DNA of 64,000 nt, taken from NCBI GenBank assembly GCA_037042185.1, contig JAXQJY010000027.1, forward strand, positions 2,976,001 to 3,040,000. The letters are read 5' to 3'. The stretch's first letter is position 1; each line of letters opens with the position of its first letter. Below the pieces are notes generated by a model. The model saw only the letters and a list, made by a program, of their open reading frames with translations, did not search any database and was not told where the DNA came from. Below, one piece after another: positions 1 to 13,198 of the stretch. This stretch comes from Sordariomycetes sp. S80-01Y. Lineage: Eukaryota; Ascomycota; Sordariomycetes. A program made the position numbers and the translations under genes.

Positions 1-1319
1 CTTGACCACTCCTTTTGAGTACCTGACATTTACTGTATTGGAGATATCACCCACACGGCATCAACATACCGGAAAGTCCGGAGTGCTCCTCCTTTGGGCA
101 TAATGTGCGATGGCCTTCCGATGTGGTCTTGGCCTGCGGCAATGGAGCTGCCTTAGCGGCTACGTTGTTAAGATGGCACTTCGTCTATGAATGCTAAACT
201 TACGAGCCGAACTGGCGAAAGGTATTCGAGAGCGTAGCAAGTATCAGATGTTCCGTCTCCGAGCTCAAACGTCGAAAGCTGCCGGGGCTCCTATTTCCCC
301 CAGCGGCCATCAGGCCTGAACTGCCTTGCGCGAGCTCTAGGCATCGCGCACGGAAGATGCCTTCTGGCCGACAAAGATTCAAAAATCTCCCCTCACCATG
401 TTCTCTAAGTGACAAGTGGGTCATACGAAACATTTTCTTTCTTTGAAGGCGGACCCTGTAATGAGGATTACCACGGACGGGATTGCGGGGACGGACTGGG
501 CGCATATCATGATCTAGGCGAGTCTGCCGAGGCGGACTGGGAGTTCCCACCAGGCGCAGGGAATATGTTCGATGGTGAAATATGATTCATTACGCCAACA
601 AGACAGGCTCTGAAGATTACTCGAAGGGACGTGAGACCAGCCCTGCTCCAACCATGCTGGCGGCAGCGCAGTTACGTCCTGCAGCAAGAGATCCGGTCAT
701 GAAACGGCGCACTATAATCATTATCTATCCGATCCCATGAATTCGATAATCCTGATTGGATAGTCCTTCAGCATTCTGCCAGCCAACATCCCGTCGTCAG
801 CAGAGGCTTACGCCAGTGCGCCCGACAAGCTGCTGACTCGAGGCATACACGCGCAGTCAGAGGAAAAGCAAGCGATATGCCTTGGATGCTTGACTTTGTC
901 CTCGGGAGGGCTCTGATCTGAAACTACGATCTAAAATGGAACCGAGAACTGTTCCATCGTTTGAGTGCTGCAACCGCAACTTTGGATCCGAGACCTCCCT
1001 CGTATGGGCTCTTGTTGTCATGTCTCCAAGTCCTGTCCGCAAGTGACACCGTTTGTCGGCGCCGCATCCAGCTATACCATATTCAGCAAGAAATTTTTAA
1101 TCGAACAGACTTGAAAGAAGCCGTCGCGGTTGTTTCTTAAGGTACTTTTATCGGGCTACGGTATTGTATATCATAAGAGCTAACACATCGGGTATACTGT
1201 AACAATGATCTGAAACGCCAACGTCGGCATCCGAACAGATACCACGAAGCCTGTCTGAGGAACATTACTTCTGAAATTAGGAAATACTAGCCAAAGTGGA
1301 CAAGGCCATGTTGAATCCA
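1..1319. other. Gene-free left edge
   Basis: No conserved coding sequence seen. The open frames here are short (at most about 116 codons), carry no recognisable domain and overlap each other on both strands. No tRNA, repeat array or transposon end was recognised. The stretch lies downstream of the MFS transporter stop codon, so the first few hundred bases next to 1320 are likely its 3' UTR. Confidence 0.5.
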
Positions 1320-3138
1320 TTAGTACATGGGCCTAGACGATCGCCTCCTCGCCTGACCGTCACTCACATCCCCGGGAGTCAACTGTCCCGGAAACGCACT
1401 GCTCCTCCTCCTCTCGTGCTGACTGTACGCTAAGCTTGGGCGTCTGCCCTCAGCGACGGCCTCCTCCTTTGCTCCGGCCAACTGCTGCGCAAAGGCACTC
1501 TTCTTCCTCATAACGGGGCCCTTCCAGTAGATCAGATACACACTCGCCACAAGCGGCACACTAATTCCAAAGAGAATGAGACTCGCGTTCCTGAACGAAA
1601 CGGCACCCTCGGGGCCGATGTTGGTGAAAAACGGCTTACTGGGCAACACTAGGACGCCCGCGAGGAAGTCGCGCGCCCAGCCGTTGCCGCCGGTCGCTGA
1701 GGCCGAGTAAGGTCCGTAGGCGCAGATCATGTAGTCAATCGTGGCCATGTAGATGGCGTAGTTCGAGATACCGACCACTGCAGCGAAAATCATGGAGGCG
1801 ATCCAGTGGACCTCGTAGCCGACGACAAGAGCGAAGCCGAGAAGACCGATGGGCAGGCATGGGGCGGTCCAAAGCAGCATCCACAGGCGGGACTCGTACT
1901 GAGTGCGCTCATCGTTTGGGTTCTTCTCACGGGCTCTCTCATTGCGCTTGAACGCGGGAATGAACAGGAACCAGGCGAGGAAGTATGAGATGAGAATCGG
2001 AAGGAAGGCGAGGCCGATCTCGATGTAGCCGAAACCCCAAACACCCTCGTAGACGAGAGCGAAGGAGTGGATGAACATGAAGATCAGAGCATCGGCGAAA
2101 CCGGAGAGAAGGGACAGAATGAGGACGATGGGCTCAGTCAAGAACATGCGGAATGGACGGATCCAGGTGACCAGAATCTCCTTGGCACTGAAGCGCTCCT
2201 TGAAGGGATGAACCTCATCGGGGCCCCAGATATTTTCGCCGTTCTGCTCGCGGCGGCGCTTGGCCACCTTGTTCATCAGGATCGTAGAACGGGTTTCGGG
2301 GACCGTGAAGAGATGAATGAGTTGGACGAGACCGCCCAGGATGAGTTGAATCCAGATGCACCATCTGCTCAGGTCAGCTCTTGGTTCTTAACAGGGGACG
2401 AAGGGTACAGACCTCCAGTTGGCGTACTTCTCAAGAAACCCACCAAAAATGGGACCGAGAATGGAGCCGCCAACAGATGAAAACACAACATATGCCACGG
2501 CATACTGCTGGTTCTCGGGCTCCCAAAGATCTGCAACCATGCCCAAGGTGACCGAACCTCCAGCGGTAGACAAACCACCGAGAGCACGCCCAGCAATAAC
2601 AGCACCCATGTTGGGAGCCAAAGCAACGGGTAGCTGGAAGATATTGACGAGGGTCATGCTGGCCTGTAAGACGGGCTTGCGACCAAACTCCTCGGACCAC
2701 GGCGCCCAAAGCTCGCAGCCGAAGGCGTACATGATGAGGAAGATGGCGGAACCAATCTTGGCGACCTGGTCACTGACGCCAAACTCCTCAGCCATGCCAT
2801 GGGCGCCATTATTGTAGATGGAGGTATTGAAGTTCATGTAGACCTGAGACAGGGTCAGTCTAATACGTTCTTGGCCCGGGACCGTGACAGCATACCTGGA
2901 CCCAGAAGACGACGGTAATGATGTACCACTTCTTGAGCGAAGGAAATCTAAAGCCCAGCTCGTCGTAGCAGTCATCTTCACGGATCTCAACCTTGTCGCC
3001 ATGGACCTTCTCCATATTGGGAGCAACAGAAGGTCGTCCAGCAGTAGCAGGCGCATGCTCCTGTTGTAGAGCACCGGGCTCTGGGGACATTGTCTTGCTG
3101 CCCGAGGACTCGGAGATAGGGGATTCGGCTTGGGCCAT
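1320..3138 (-). CDS. MFS transporter, DHA1 (drug/polyamine H+ antiporter-like)
   Basis: Predicted 572-residue plasma-membrane transporter of the major facilitator superfamily. I read three exons on the minus strand, 3138-2896, 2843-2413 and 2364-1320. The introns of 52 and 48 bp have GTATGC and GTCTGT donors and CAG acceptors, and all phases close. An acidic hydrophilic N-terminus of about 70 residues precedes 12 membrane segments. The loop after segment 2 reads PWSEEFGRKP, the motif-A variant typical of fungal DHA1 polyamine/multidrug transporters (Tpo1/Flu1 type), and segment 4-5 has RALGGLSTAGGSVTLG. The C-terminal tail is rich in Arg and Ser (RRRSSRP), a plausible phosphorylation region. 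Function is inferred from family. The substrate (drug, polyamine or secondary metabolite) cannot be told from sequence. It stands alone between gene-poor stretches, with no partner enzymes. Confidence 0.9.
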
Positions 3139-5330
3139 GATGTAAATACCTTGTGTAAATCTCGGGCTTAGAATGCAGTCCGGAACTCATAAGAGAAAAA
3201 AAATTGGAAATGGGACTGAAAGAGGTAAAAGCCCCAGGATACACAAGAGATCTTGCGGGAAGGAGTAGAGTGCCGGCTCAGGGTGACCACTGAATAAAGT
3301 TGATCTGGCTTTAGACTTGTATTTAAGCTTCTTGGGGTTTGCGGAGCTCTAAAACGTCCTGCACATCCCCAGACGACCTCGAAGTCCACCGTGACATCAC
3401 GCTACCATAGGCTACGAAGGCCAACCATCATACGGCAGGGGCCGCAGGCTGGACCAGCGTCAAATTGCCGGTGAGCAGGCGCAACGCAAAGCCAGATGCA
3501 GATCAATGTAAGACATGATCGCCTCTCCTTTGGACCAGGCTTTGCTCCTTTGGTGGTGTGTAGCGCGAGGCCGCCTGCAGCAATGACGAGAGGGCGATCT
3601 AGCCGCTAAATCAGTGGTGTTGGGAGGCCTGCGGTGAAAGCATCGTGACCGCCAAGGATGCGGCTCTCTGGTCGGGTCAACTGTATTCAACAATCGTCCC
3701 TCATTGCCCAGGGGCTTTGGTGGCTTCTCGGCTCTGTGCATCCAGACAACAAGAATAAAGTTTCGCGTGGTCGCGTGGTCCTTCTCCGGCGTAACGACTT
3801 ACACGCCGAAGTCAACCCGCTGGTCTGGAGAAACGCCGAGGCCCGCAACAGCTCACGGTCATCGAAAAATGTCGTCAGAGACCTAGAAGATCGAGGATTC
3901 CTGCGGCGCATGAACCGTGCAACGTGCCGCTTCATCCGTGTCTTTGCAGTGTCCATGGAGTACGTCGAGTCGACCATCAGAGCACAAGGGGATGTGGGGG
4001 GCCGTGGGATCGCTCGACTCCGCGCCGTGCAGACGCCGGAGCAGATCGTGCGGGCTCGATGGGCGGCCTCGTGCGGTGACTCGCCGACGTTGGTAGTTTG
4101 ATAGACATACCTGCAGCGTGGCTGCCAGGATCTGGCGATGTTCGGAGACTTTGGCGCCCAGAGACGTAGTTGACACCTTGGCAGAAGACCCTTCGACATC
4201 TCGATAATGATCGGGTCGACGTAAAGTGTGTTTCTGCCTGTTGGTTGATGCTTTTGACGCCCGCAAAGTACTTTTGCCGTCCATTCTTGCCATGCAAAGC
4301 TGCATGTCTCATCGACTGTCTACCGTGGGATGAGCTGGTGTCGTCATTGTTGATTTCTGGCCAACGTTCTTCTCCAGACCCAGGTCGATCCTTGGCGCTG
4401 AAGCCCTGGCGCTCCTTCGACTAGTGACAGCGCTTCGGGCCCCCGATGCCAATTTTGAGCTTAAAAAGCTGTGAAATTAGCATCCTTCTTAGGGAATGGC
4501 TACGGTGAGCCAATGAATCCAACTGCCGAAGTCGTGCCAGACGCTTCGGTCTGCGTCTCTGGACGGGATGATGCCAACTGGTGAGCGCTAGCATCTGGGG
4601 GGACCGTCTTAGCTGTCAGCAGAGCTAATGGGGTTGATCCTCCGCACTGGGGTATCGTGAACTTTGCTCTTCGTAGAAACGGCTGTCTTGATGATTGCAA
4701 TGCGGCGACACCGTCTGAGTCTCTATGCCCGATCCTGGGCTTTGCCGGTGACGTCGCTCGCGATTTCGATAGCACCTGGGATGGCCTTGAACGAGCACAA
4801 CGGTGCCGCAAGTGCGTGCTCTGGATCTCGCGACTTGTTGCTCTGAGTGGTAGCCTTTAATAACACCATAGACAAGGCTGCGACTTCTTCACGTGGTGAC
4901 TTCTTCCGGCCGTGTTCCGTGGTCGCGTTTCTTCAAGGTGTCTTCAAGGTGCTAGTTGAATGGGGTCGGGCAACAGCCGGCCATCGCCCGCAGTCATCTC
5001 TCCGGCGATGCTCATCAAAGATACTCATGATGGCTTCTGCAATTGCAGGTCTCATATGAAACTCACCTTGAGTATCGTGACCGTGTTTGTTGAGACAGCC
5101 GAGAAGATGCTGGACTGGTAAAATATCTACTCAGTAGCAGTAGGGAGGCGCAGAAGCTGGACGCGTCGTCAAGATGGTGATAACCCCACTTCACTCACTT
5201 GGCAGGAACCTAACCTCACCATCCCGCCTGCTCTATCGAAACACCGTCCGATACGACGTCGCATTGTTTTCGCATATTGTGATCAAGGACTCCCTAAGCT
5301 TCTGTTGCGCTCGAGAGGGCCTGGACAGAG
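3139..5330. other. Gene-free stretch upstream of the MFS gene
   Basis: About 2.2 kb without a supportable gene. The longest open frames (about 170 codons, minus strand near 3.7-4.2 kb) show no domain, overlap other frames and have no splice partners that extend them. The part next to 3138 is the transporter's promoter and leader. The part next to 5331 is the promoter of the B-box gene. No repeat or mobile element recognised. Confidence 0.45.
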
Positions 5331-6502
5331 ATGCCAAACGAAGTAGACAAATCCCTCCTCGACCGTCTGCAAGCCCTCCGTGGCGCCAGCTCCTCCCCAA
5401 GCTCGACCACAGGGCGGGACGCCCCAGTAAAGTGCGATATTGAAATGCTCATGGCTCTAGCAGATGCTGACCATGTTCCAGGGTTGAAGTTGACGTTATC
5501 GAGAGGAAGAAAACGCCCACCCGGGATGACAAATTGAGTGAGAGATTGAAGGTTCTGCGGGAGGGCAGCGCTTCTCCTTCAGTGCAGGCACCCTTAGACA
5601 AGGGGAACGTCGCTTCAAAAATAGACGAGAAGCCTCAGAGCAGTACAAGTCAAGGGGATGATCTCTCTGAAAAGCTACGAAAACTGAGGGAGGGAAATGC
5701 TGCGGGCAGAGGAGGCGGTTCCGGGCCATCTCTGGCGAGGTCGACGCAACAAGGGGCCAAATCCGAAGAGACCGATGATTTGTTCCAGACCTCGGACAAA
5801 GATTTGGAAGACATGCTTGCCGACATACCAGCAGAGGAGTCTTTCACCACAGCCCGCCATGAACCAGACGACGCGCAGGTCAGGGCTTTGCTCGAGCAAC
5901 TGGCAGACGCGATCCCCAAAAACCAACAAAGAGACGATGACAGAGAAAAGGAAGACGAGGACAACTCGGACGGCGAGCACATGCAGAAAGAAGTCGACGA
6001 TGTGATAGCCAGGTTCAGAGATGAGATTGAGCTGGAGAAGGACAACCCATCGCCCAAGTCATCACCCGAGCCGCCCGATAACCAGGACGACGACGAGGGA
6101 CCCCTTCCAGATCTCTCCCTACCGGATGTCCCGGACGGTCCGGCAGACTCACGTGGACCGTCAGACATGGACGACATCACGGCTCGCTTATCCGCTTTAC
6201 GAGCACCTTCGGAGGAGATGTCTCTCCCTGACGTTCCCATCAATAAACCTGCGAAGGGGCCGAAGCGTTTGGAGTCTAGAACGAACTACACGGACGACGA
6301 CGTCGAATCCTGGTGCACCGTCTGTCTCGCTGACGCCACGCTGCTGTGTCTCGGCTGTGAGGAGAAGGGCGAGCCGTACTGTGTGAGGTGTTGGCACGAG
6401 ATGCACGTCGGGCCGGCGGCGGCGTTTGATGATAGAAGTCACAAGGCCGTGCAGTTTGGGAAGAAGGATAGGAAAGAGAAGAAAGTGGCTGTAGGAGCGT
6501 AA
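5331..6502 (+). CDS. ANCHR-like protein with B-box-type zinc finger (abscission checkpoint regulator homologue)
   Basis: Two-exon gene for a mostly disordered acidic protein of about 350 residues. The start at 5331 is chosen because the first residues read KSLLDRLQALR, one of several leucine/arginine motifs; later copies are LSERLKVLRE and LSEKLRKLRE. These resemble the MIT-interacting (MIM) helices of ANCHR/ZFYVE19, which binds VPS4 in the animal cytokinetic abscission checkpoint. The C-terminus has eight Cys/His zinc ligands in the pattern WCTVCLADATLLCLGC, CVRCWHEMH and a final His, i.e. a B-box-like finger. The role in fungi is inferred. The exon join is unresolved. The natural 55-bp intron (GTAAAG donor at 5427, acceptor ending 5481) leaves the phases off by one base, whereas a GC donor at 5369 restores frame but removes part of the first motif. 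Downstream it converges on the LMBD1-like gene, 187 bp away. Confidence 0.75.
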
Positions 6503-6689
6503 AATTCAATGCCGAGAAAACTCATTCTATCGCTGTAAGAGTTACAGACATCTCTCGGCTATAGCGAGCTGATTATACGTTAATGTTCCAGATCGAGCAA
6601 ATGCAAAATCAAATCCACACAACTCCATTCCCGTGTATTTCCTGTCCTGTTCTCCGAGCCATGCAAAATTGCCCCGTCCTATGGCATAC

Positions 6690-8477
6690 TTAGACGGTGT
6701 TCGAACCCTCTCCAGTCCTGTTGTTTCCGTTCCCACCCTTGGACTTGCCTCTTCCGGTAACATCCTGCCACGTCGCGCCAAACCTCCGTCCTGTCGAAGC
6801 CAAAAGACTCTCCTGCTCGTCATACTCAGCATCCTCGTCAATCTCAGCCATGTTGACCTGCGGCGTCCGGATGATTGCCGTGATCAACACAATGAGGAAA
6901 ACTGCCAGGAAAGCAAATTGCGCCCAGAAGTCGATAGCTCCGAAGAACGGCCATGTGATGGTAATGCGGTTGAGGAACGTCGACATGACCGATGGCGTGC
7001 AGACATCCTTAGCGTGTTTATACTTGAACGATTCGGAGCAGGGGCGGATCATGTCAGAGTGTTTGCTGCAGTCGGGCTGTTCGCCAGGATACTCGGGCTT
7101 GTTGGTGCAGAAAGTTTGTGTCCCGTAGATGGAGTACTGCGGAGCGATGAGCATGGCCACGGCGTAGTTGATAGCCAAGATCATCAAGGCCAGCATGACG
7201 GTGGCCATGAGCAGCGCCTGCGGAGCAGTACGTCCGCGCCGGATCTGGAAGATCTTAACCCAGAGGAAACGAATGCCCACGGTTGCCACACCGGTGATGG
7301 AGCTACCGAAAAGCAACAAAATGAGCAACGCCATGAGGACGTAGTCGACCGGGAAGACGGTCGCGGTCTTGATAAAGATCCAGTTGAGCGGCTGGAAGAC
7401 GTGGATCTTGCCCAGGATGTAACCGCACTTCTGCTTGCAGACCGAGTTCTTGGCCTTGTCGATGGCGGTGATGAGCATAGAGACCCAGATGAGAACAGAC
7501 AGAGCGAGGAGCAGGATCCCACCCAGCATCTTCACCGGTCGGAGAAGAGCGCAGAGTTTGAGCCATGCTTGGTACAGCTTACTGCGCCCTTCACCCTGTG
7601 CTTCAGCGGCGAGACGTTCTCTGCGGACGAGAGTTTGTTCTTCCCTGACCAAAGCATCGAGTTCGCGGCGGTCTTTGCGTGGCATTTCGTCCTGTCGGCC
7701 AGCGTTGCGCATCTCGATCTGGCGCTGGCGTTCGCGATTCTGCTCAAGCTGGGTGGCGGTTGTGGCAGACAACTGAGGTGCAGAGATCGCCGGGGCTGAC
7801 TTGATGAAGGACACTGGCAGCAGAGCCAGACCAGCACCGGTGTAGACCACATACAGCAACGTGCCCAGCGTCACCAGCAGACCCAGCGAAAAGGTGAGAG
7901 CCTTCTCGCCGTGGTTCTGGGAGATGAGTTTCTTGTAATAGTCCAAATCCCAATTCCCATCGTCGATATCCCCGGCCGCTGGCACGAAAAAACCCAGCAG
8001 AAAGAGGACCACCACTAAAGCCACGAAGAAGAGCGTGTACTTAGCCGCAGACCACAACCTGCTCGTCCATGTCCTTCCCTCCTCCTCAAACTCAATCTCG
8101 TCGTACTCCTCATACCAGAAGTACGCAAAGGGAATAACCAAGAGACACAGCAACGCGTCAAAGGTGTAGAGACAGTAGTAGACAATCTTGAGCGTCAACA
8201 AGATCTTGTCCACTCGTTCCGGGGTCGCCCAATCCTTCTTCGAACCCGACGAACTCGAAGCCGTAGCCGATACAAGGGCGATGTCAACGGGAAGAAGCAA
8301 CACTGTCGCCAAGAGAGCAGTCAAACTGATGATGGCGACGACGCTGACGATAGCAGAGCGTTCGCGGGGGGTCTGCCAGGTGAATGTTGTGACGATGGCG
8401 GCGACGAGGCAGAGGCCGATAGCAATGGCGTAGGCGACCCAGATGAGACTGGTCTGTATGAGGCCGGCGTCGGCCAT
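6690..8477 (-). CDS. LMBR1/LMBD1-family membrane protein, probable lysosomal cobalamin transporter
   Basis: Single-exon 595-residue polytopic membrane protein of the size usual for the fungal members (about 570-600). Roughly nine hydrophobic segments are visible: two near the N-terminus, several in the first 240 residues, a cytosolic region around residues 240-330 with many charged residues ([27 protein letters not shown]), then four or more segments and a polar tail. The family includes human LMBD1, which exports cobalamin from lysosomes. Fungi neither make nor need vitamin B12, so the annotation as cobalamin transporter is by homology and the real cargo or scaffold role in the vacuole is unknown. 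The gene starts 391 bp from CFT1 on the opposite strand, so the two share a divergent promoter. Confidence 0.88.
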   Translation of the reverse strand: MADAGLIQTSLIWVAYAIAIGLCLVAAIVTTFTWQTPRERSAIVSVVAIISLTALLATVLLLPVDIALVSATASSSSGSKKDWATPERVDKILLTLKIVYYCLYTFDALLCLLVIPFAYFWYEEYDEIEFEEEGRTWTSRLWSAAKYTLFFVALVVVLFLLGFFVPAAGDIDDGNWDLDYYKKLISQNHGEKALTFSLGLLVTLGTLLYVVYTGAGLALLPVSFIKSAPAISAPQLSATTATQLEQNRERQRQIEMRNAGRQDEMPRKDRRELDALVREEQTLVRRERLAAEAQGEGRSKLYQAWLKLCALLRPVKMLGGILLLALSVLIWVSMLITAIDKAKNSVCKQKCGYILGKIHVFQPLNWIFIKTATVFPVDYVLMALLILLLFGSSITGVATVGIRFLWVKIFQIRRGRTAPQALLMATVMLALMILAINYAVAMLIAPQYSIYGTQTFCTNKPEYPGEQPDCSKHSDMIRPCSESFKYKHAKDVCTPSVMSTFLNRITITWPFFGAIDFWAQFAFLAVFLIVLITAIIRTPQVNMAEIDEDAEYDEQESLLASTGRRFGATWQDVTGRGKSKGGNGNNRTGEGSNTV

Positions 8478-8868
8478 GATGGCGGTGTTGGGGATCTCTC
8501 TGTTGGTCGGCTTAGTGACCTCGGAGAGCTCGAGGGTTGTTTGTTTGGAGAAGAAGCTGGAGCTCGTTTGAGGGCGGCAATGGAATTCAGGTTTCGAGTC
8601 TGACGCAATGAGCTCGTCGCAGCTATCCCTTATAGGTTAGCGCGGGGAGATCTGCTCGTGCCCCAGTGTCGCCCAATCATGTCTCACGCTGCACCGCCTC
8701 AGACCGAGAATCAATATCCTCACGGCAGGGCTCAATTAGAGACGCGGCATCGCGTTGATCCGCCTACATTGTCAGTTTTCGACCTCTCCATTCCACCTCC
8801 AAATACTTACCTATCCCCAGCTGTCGCAAGGCAATTCCTCCCACGACAGGCGGCATGGTGAAGCAAAG
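8478..8868. promoter_or_regulatory. Shared divergent promoter of LMBD1-like gene and CFT1
   Basis: 391 bp between two start codons facing away from each other. No TATA box of good quality was seen on either side, which fits housekeeping expression. An in-frame open stretch runs upstream of the CFT1 start from 8755, but the conserved protein begins at 8869. Confidence 0.5.
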
Positions 8869-11800
8869 ATGCAGGCCTACACTGAGCTCGCGGCTCCGAC
8901 TGCCGTCTCCCACTCCTTGAGCCTGCCATTGACCGCCCCAGACGCCAACAACTTGGTTGTCGCAAAGGGGTCCTTGCTCCAGATCTTCACCACAAAGACC
9001 GTCCCCGCCGAGCTTGATGCGCAGAAAGACACCAATGCTACCTCGACCCAGGTCAAATTCGAACCGCAAGCGAACGATGACACGGGCGTCGAGAGCTCAT
9101 TCCTGGGCGGAGAGGCGACGGTCGTGCGGCAAGACAACCGACTACGAAACAAGCTCGTTCTGGTGGCGGAAATACCGTTGGCGGGAACAATCATTGGATT
9201 GGCGAGACTGAAGCTTGAGCATACAGCTTCCGGGGGTGAAGCTCTCTTGATAGCGTACAAGGCCGCAAAGCTTGCCCTGACTGAATGGGACCCCCAACTT
9301 CAGACCCTCGAAACGCTGTCCCTCCATTACTACGAGAAAGATGATTTGCCTGCTGCGCCATGGGAGCTTCCGCTTGGAGACTATGTCAATTACCTGACAG
9401 CCGACCCCGGTAGTCGATGCGCGGCCTTCAAGTTCGGCTCGCGTAACCTTGCGATCCTGCCCTTCAAGCAGGCCAGCGAGGATCTCGACATGCAGGACTG
9501 GGACGAAGACCTTGACGGTCCGCGTCCAACAGCTGCAGACAAGGGTACAAATGGGGAGAAGGAGTCCGGAGAGAGCGAGGAGCCGGCATACTTACCCTCA
9601 TTCGTCCTCCGACTGCCATTGCTCGATCCGACCTTGCTCCATCCAGTAGATGTTGTGTTCTTGCATGAGTATCGCGAGCCAACGTTTGGTATCCTGAGCG
9701 GTGCCACACCTAAGTCTGCGAGTCTAGGTATGAAGGACTATCTGTCTTACAAGGTCTTTACGTTGGACCTGCAGCAGAAGGCTTCGACGACGATTCTGTC
9801 AGTGACTGACCTGCCGAGGGACCTGTTCAAGGTGATCGCGCTACCAGCTCCGGTTGGGGGTGCCTTGTTGGTTGGTGAGAATGAGCTTATCCATGTGGAT
9901 CAGTCAGGTAAACCCAATGGCGTGGCTGTCAACCCAATGACGAAACAGGTCACCTCATTTACACTCGCCGATCAGGCCGACCTGGGGTTGAGGTTGGAAG
10001 GATGTACAATTGAGCCGCTTTCGATGGAGACCGGTGAGCTTTTGATCATCTTGAACGATGGACGGCTAGCTCTGTTGGACCTCCACGTGGACGGTCGAAC
10101 TGTCTCGGGTCTTAGCGTTAAGATGATCAGCAAAGATTGTGGCGGCGAGCTGGTGAAGACTGGAGTTTCGTGCATTTCAAGAGTGGGGAAGACTGCCTTC
10201 TTTGTGGGCAGCGAATCAAACGACGGGCTGGTCTTGGGTTGGTCAAGGAAACAAGGGCAAGAGAGGCGTAAGAAACGGTTACTGGATCCCGATCTGGCGG
10301 ACGATGTTGACGATTTGGGATTGGACGACATGGAAGAGGACGACGACCTGTACGGCGGCGACTCGGAGACTGTCAAGCCCTCTGCGAACGGCAATACAAA
10401 AGCAGGCGACTTGACCTTCCGCATCCACGACCGGCTCCTCAGCTTAGCACCCATACTGGATAGCACCTGCGGCAAGCCCACCTTCGTCGCCGACAGTGAA
10501 GAAGCGCAGCTGGCTCAAGGTGTCACAGCTAACCTTGAGCTGACGTGCGCCGTTGGGAAAGGCAAAGCTGGTTCAGTGGCTGTCATCAACCGCGAGATCC
10601 AGCCCAAAGTCATCGGCCGCTTTGAGTTCCCTGAGGCACGAGGTTTCTGGACGATGTGCGTTAAAAAGCCCCTGTCGAAAGCGGCGAAGGCGGCCAACGC
10701 GATATCAGGAGAGCAGTACGACCCCTCTAGCCAGTATGACAAGTACATGATCGTCGCCAAGGTGGACATTGACGGGTACGAGACCTCGGATGTCTACGCC
10801 CTGACAGCTGCTGGGTTTGAGGGTATCAAGGAGACTGAGTTTGAGCCTGCTGCTGGCTTTACGGTTGAGGCAGGGGTCATGGGCAACCAAGCCAGGATTA
10901 TCCAGGTTCTGAAGTCGGAGGTGAGGATCTACGATGGGGACCTTGGCCTCGCTCAAATCCTGCCCATGCTGGACGAGGAGACTGGAGCTGAGCCCAGAGC
11001 CCTCAGCGCGAGCATAGCAGACCCGTACTTGCTTTTGATTCGCGACGACGGCAGCGTCTTTGTCGCCTCTATCGACAAACACAACGAGATGGAAGAGGTG
11101 GAAAAGCCCGAGGGCCCTCTCTCCTCGACGAAGTGGAGTTCCGGTTGTCTCTACAAGGATACTGCCGGCATCTTCCAAGAAACAAAAGGGGAAAACAACG
11201 ACGCCATCATGATGTTCCTCCTGAGCACCACTGGGGCCTTGCACATGTACTCTCTGTCTGACCTGTCGAAGCCAGTCTACGTGGCCGAAGGTCTCTCTTA
11301 CGTCCCGCCGTGGCTTTCGTCGGACTACACGACCCGTAAAGGTACATCTCGCGAATCCCTCAACGAGCTCCTGGTCACGAACCTGGGCGACAGCGTCTCT
11401 CAATCGCCTTACCTCATCCTCCGTCACGCCTCCAACGATATCACCATCTACGAGCCCGTCCGCCACAGCTCATCCGACCTCACAACTTCTCTTCACTTCA
11501 AGAAATCACCAAATTCCGTCATCGCCCGAACGGCTCCGCCAAAACGCAACAACGAAGAAGAGGAGGATGACCTGCCGGTGGATCGCTACGTTTATCTACG
11601 GCCATGTACCAACATTCACGGTTACCGCACGGTCTTCCTCCCCGGGCCAGCGCCAGCTTTCATTTTGAAATCAGCGCAGTCAATACCACGCGTCATCGGC
11701 CTCCAAGGGCTTGGGGTCAGGGGCATGTCCTCCTTCCACACCGAGGGCTGCGACCATGGCTTCATCTACGCCGACTCGCTCGGCGTGGCGCGTGTGACTG

Positions 11801-13198
11801 AGCTGCCCCCGAACACCGACTTCACGCTTGGCATCTCCGTCAAGAAGATCCCACTGGATATCGAAGCTAGGCATATTGCCTACCATCGTCCTTCGGAATC
11901 TTACGTCGCAGGCTGCATCGTCAACGAGCCCTTCGAGCTGCCGCGGGATGACGACTACCACAAAGAGTGGGCGAAGGAAACGCTCACTTTCGCACCGACG
12001 ATGCCTCGCGGCGTCGTCAAGCTCATCAACCCGACAACCTGGACGCCGATCAACAGCATGGATATGGAATCTTCGGAGACAATCGAGTCGATGAAGGCCC
12101 TGCACCTCGAAATCTCGGAAGAGACCCGCGAGCGCCGCATGTTGATCACAGTTGGCACGTCGCTATCCAAGGGCGAGGATCTGCCCACCAAGGGCCGTAT
12201 ACAGGTGCTTGATATCGTATCCGTCATCCCGGAACCTGGACATCCCGAAACCAACCGTCGTCTGAAGCTTGTCGCTAAGGAAGACATACCCCGCGGCGGC
12301 GTGACGGCCCTGTCCGAGATTGGTACGCAAGGCCTCATGCTTGTTGCGCAGGGGCAGAAGTCCATGGTCCGCGGTCTGAAAGAAGACGGCTCTCTCCTGC
12401 CCGTCGCTTTCCTGGACATGAACTGTCACGTCGCCTCTGCGCGGGCGCTGCCGAGGACGGGACTCTGCCTGCTGGCGGATGCGTTCAAGGGCGTTTGGTT
12501 CGCCGGATACACGGAGGAGCCCTACACGTTCAAGGTGCTGGGCAAGAGCGGAAGCAGGGTGCCCATCCTGGTAGCGGACTTCTTGCCGTACGGTGAAGAT
12601 CTAAGCGTTGTAGCCATTGACGCTGAGGGTGAGATGCACATCCTCGAGTTCAATCCCGAACGTGAGCCACCCCCCTGATCCCTAATAAGACCCCCGCTAA
12701 CATCGCCCAGACCCCAAGTCGCTACAAGGCAACCTGCTCCTCCACAAGACCTCCTTCACCCTCACTCCCAACATCCCGACCAACACACACCTCCTGCCAC
12801 GCACCCTGCCCCCCAACTCACCGCCCCCCGACTACCCACCTCACACCCTCCTGCTGACCTCGCCCTCGGGCGCGCTCTCCTGCGTGACGACGCTCGCCGA
12901 GCCCACGCACCGCCGCCTGCTGTCCCTCACGACGCAGCTCCTCTCCGTCCTGCCGTCGTACGCGGGCCTGAACACAAAGGCCTACCGCCAGAGCGGCCAC
13001 GGGGGCAGGAACGTGGGCGTCGACAGCCAGGCGGGCCGCAGCGCCACCATCGTGGACGCCAGCGTTCTGGCGCGGTGGAACGAGCTCGGCAGCGTGAAGA
13101 AGATGGAGATTGCCGGCAAGAGCGGCTTCGACGGGCTGGGGGAGATGAGGGCGGAGTTGGAGGGAGTGGTTGGGTGGAGCGGGCTGGCGTATTTCTAG
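8869..13198 (+). CDS. CFT1: Cleavage and polyadenylation factor subunit Cft1 (CPSF160 homologue)
   Basis: Predicted 1426-residue nuclear scaffold of the cleavage/polyadenylation complex. The family binds Pcf11/Pfs2-type partners and helps recognise the poly(A) signal of pre-mRNA. Exon 1 is 8869-12661 and exon 2 is 12711-13198. The 49-bp intron (GTGAGC donor, CTAAC branch, CCCAG acceptor) joins FNPE to HPKSLQGNLLLHKTSF, a typical Cft1 C-terminal sequence. Without splicing the frame would stop at 12678 and lose the conserved C-terminal about 160 residues. The length matches fungal Cft1 (about 1400). Three beta-propellers are expected. An acidic insert (DDMEEDDDLYGGD) lies near residue 490, a usual variable loop. 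The start at 8869 (MQAYTEL) is chosen by family similarity over an in-frame codon at 8755. Its 3' end converges with USB1, 286 bp apart. Confidence 0.95.

Noticed and set aside
200-550. 116-codon minus-strand frame at the left edge
   Set aside because: Arg/Pro-rich, no domain, no start context and surrounded by stops.
6633-7799. 388-codon open frame on the plus strand
   Set aside because: Antisense to the LMBD1-like gene; His/Asp/Glu-rich and without domain.
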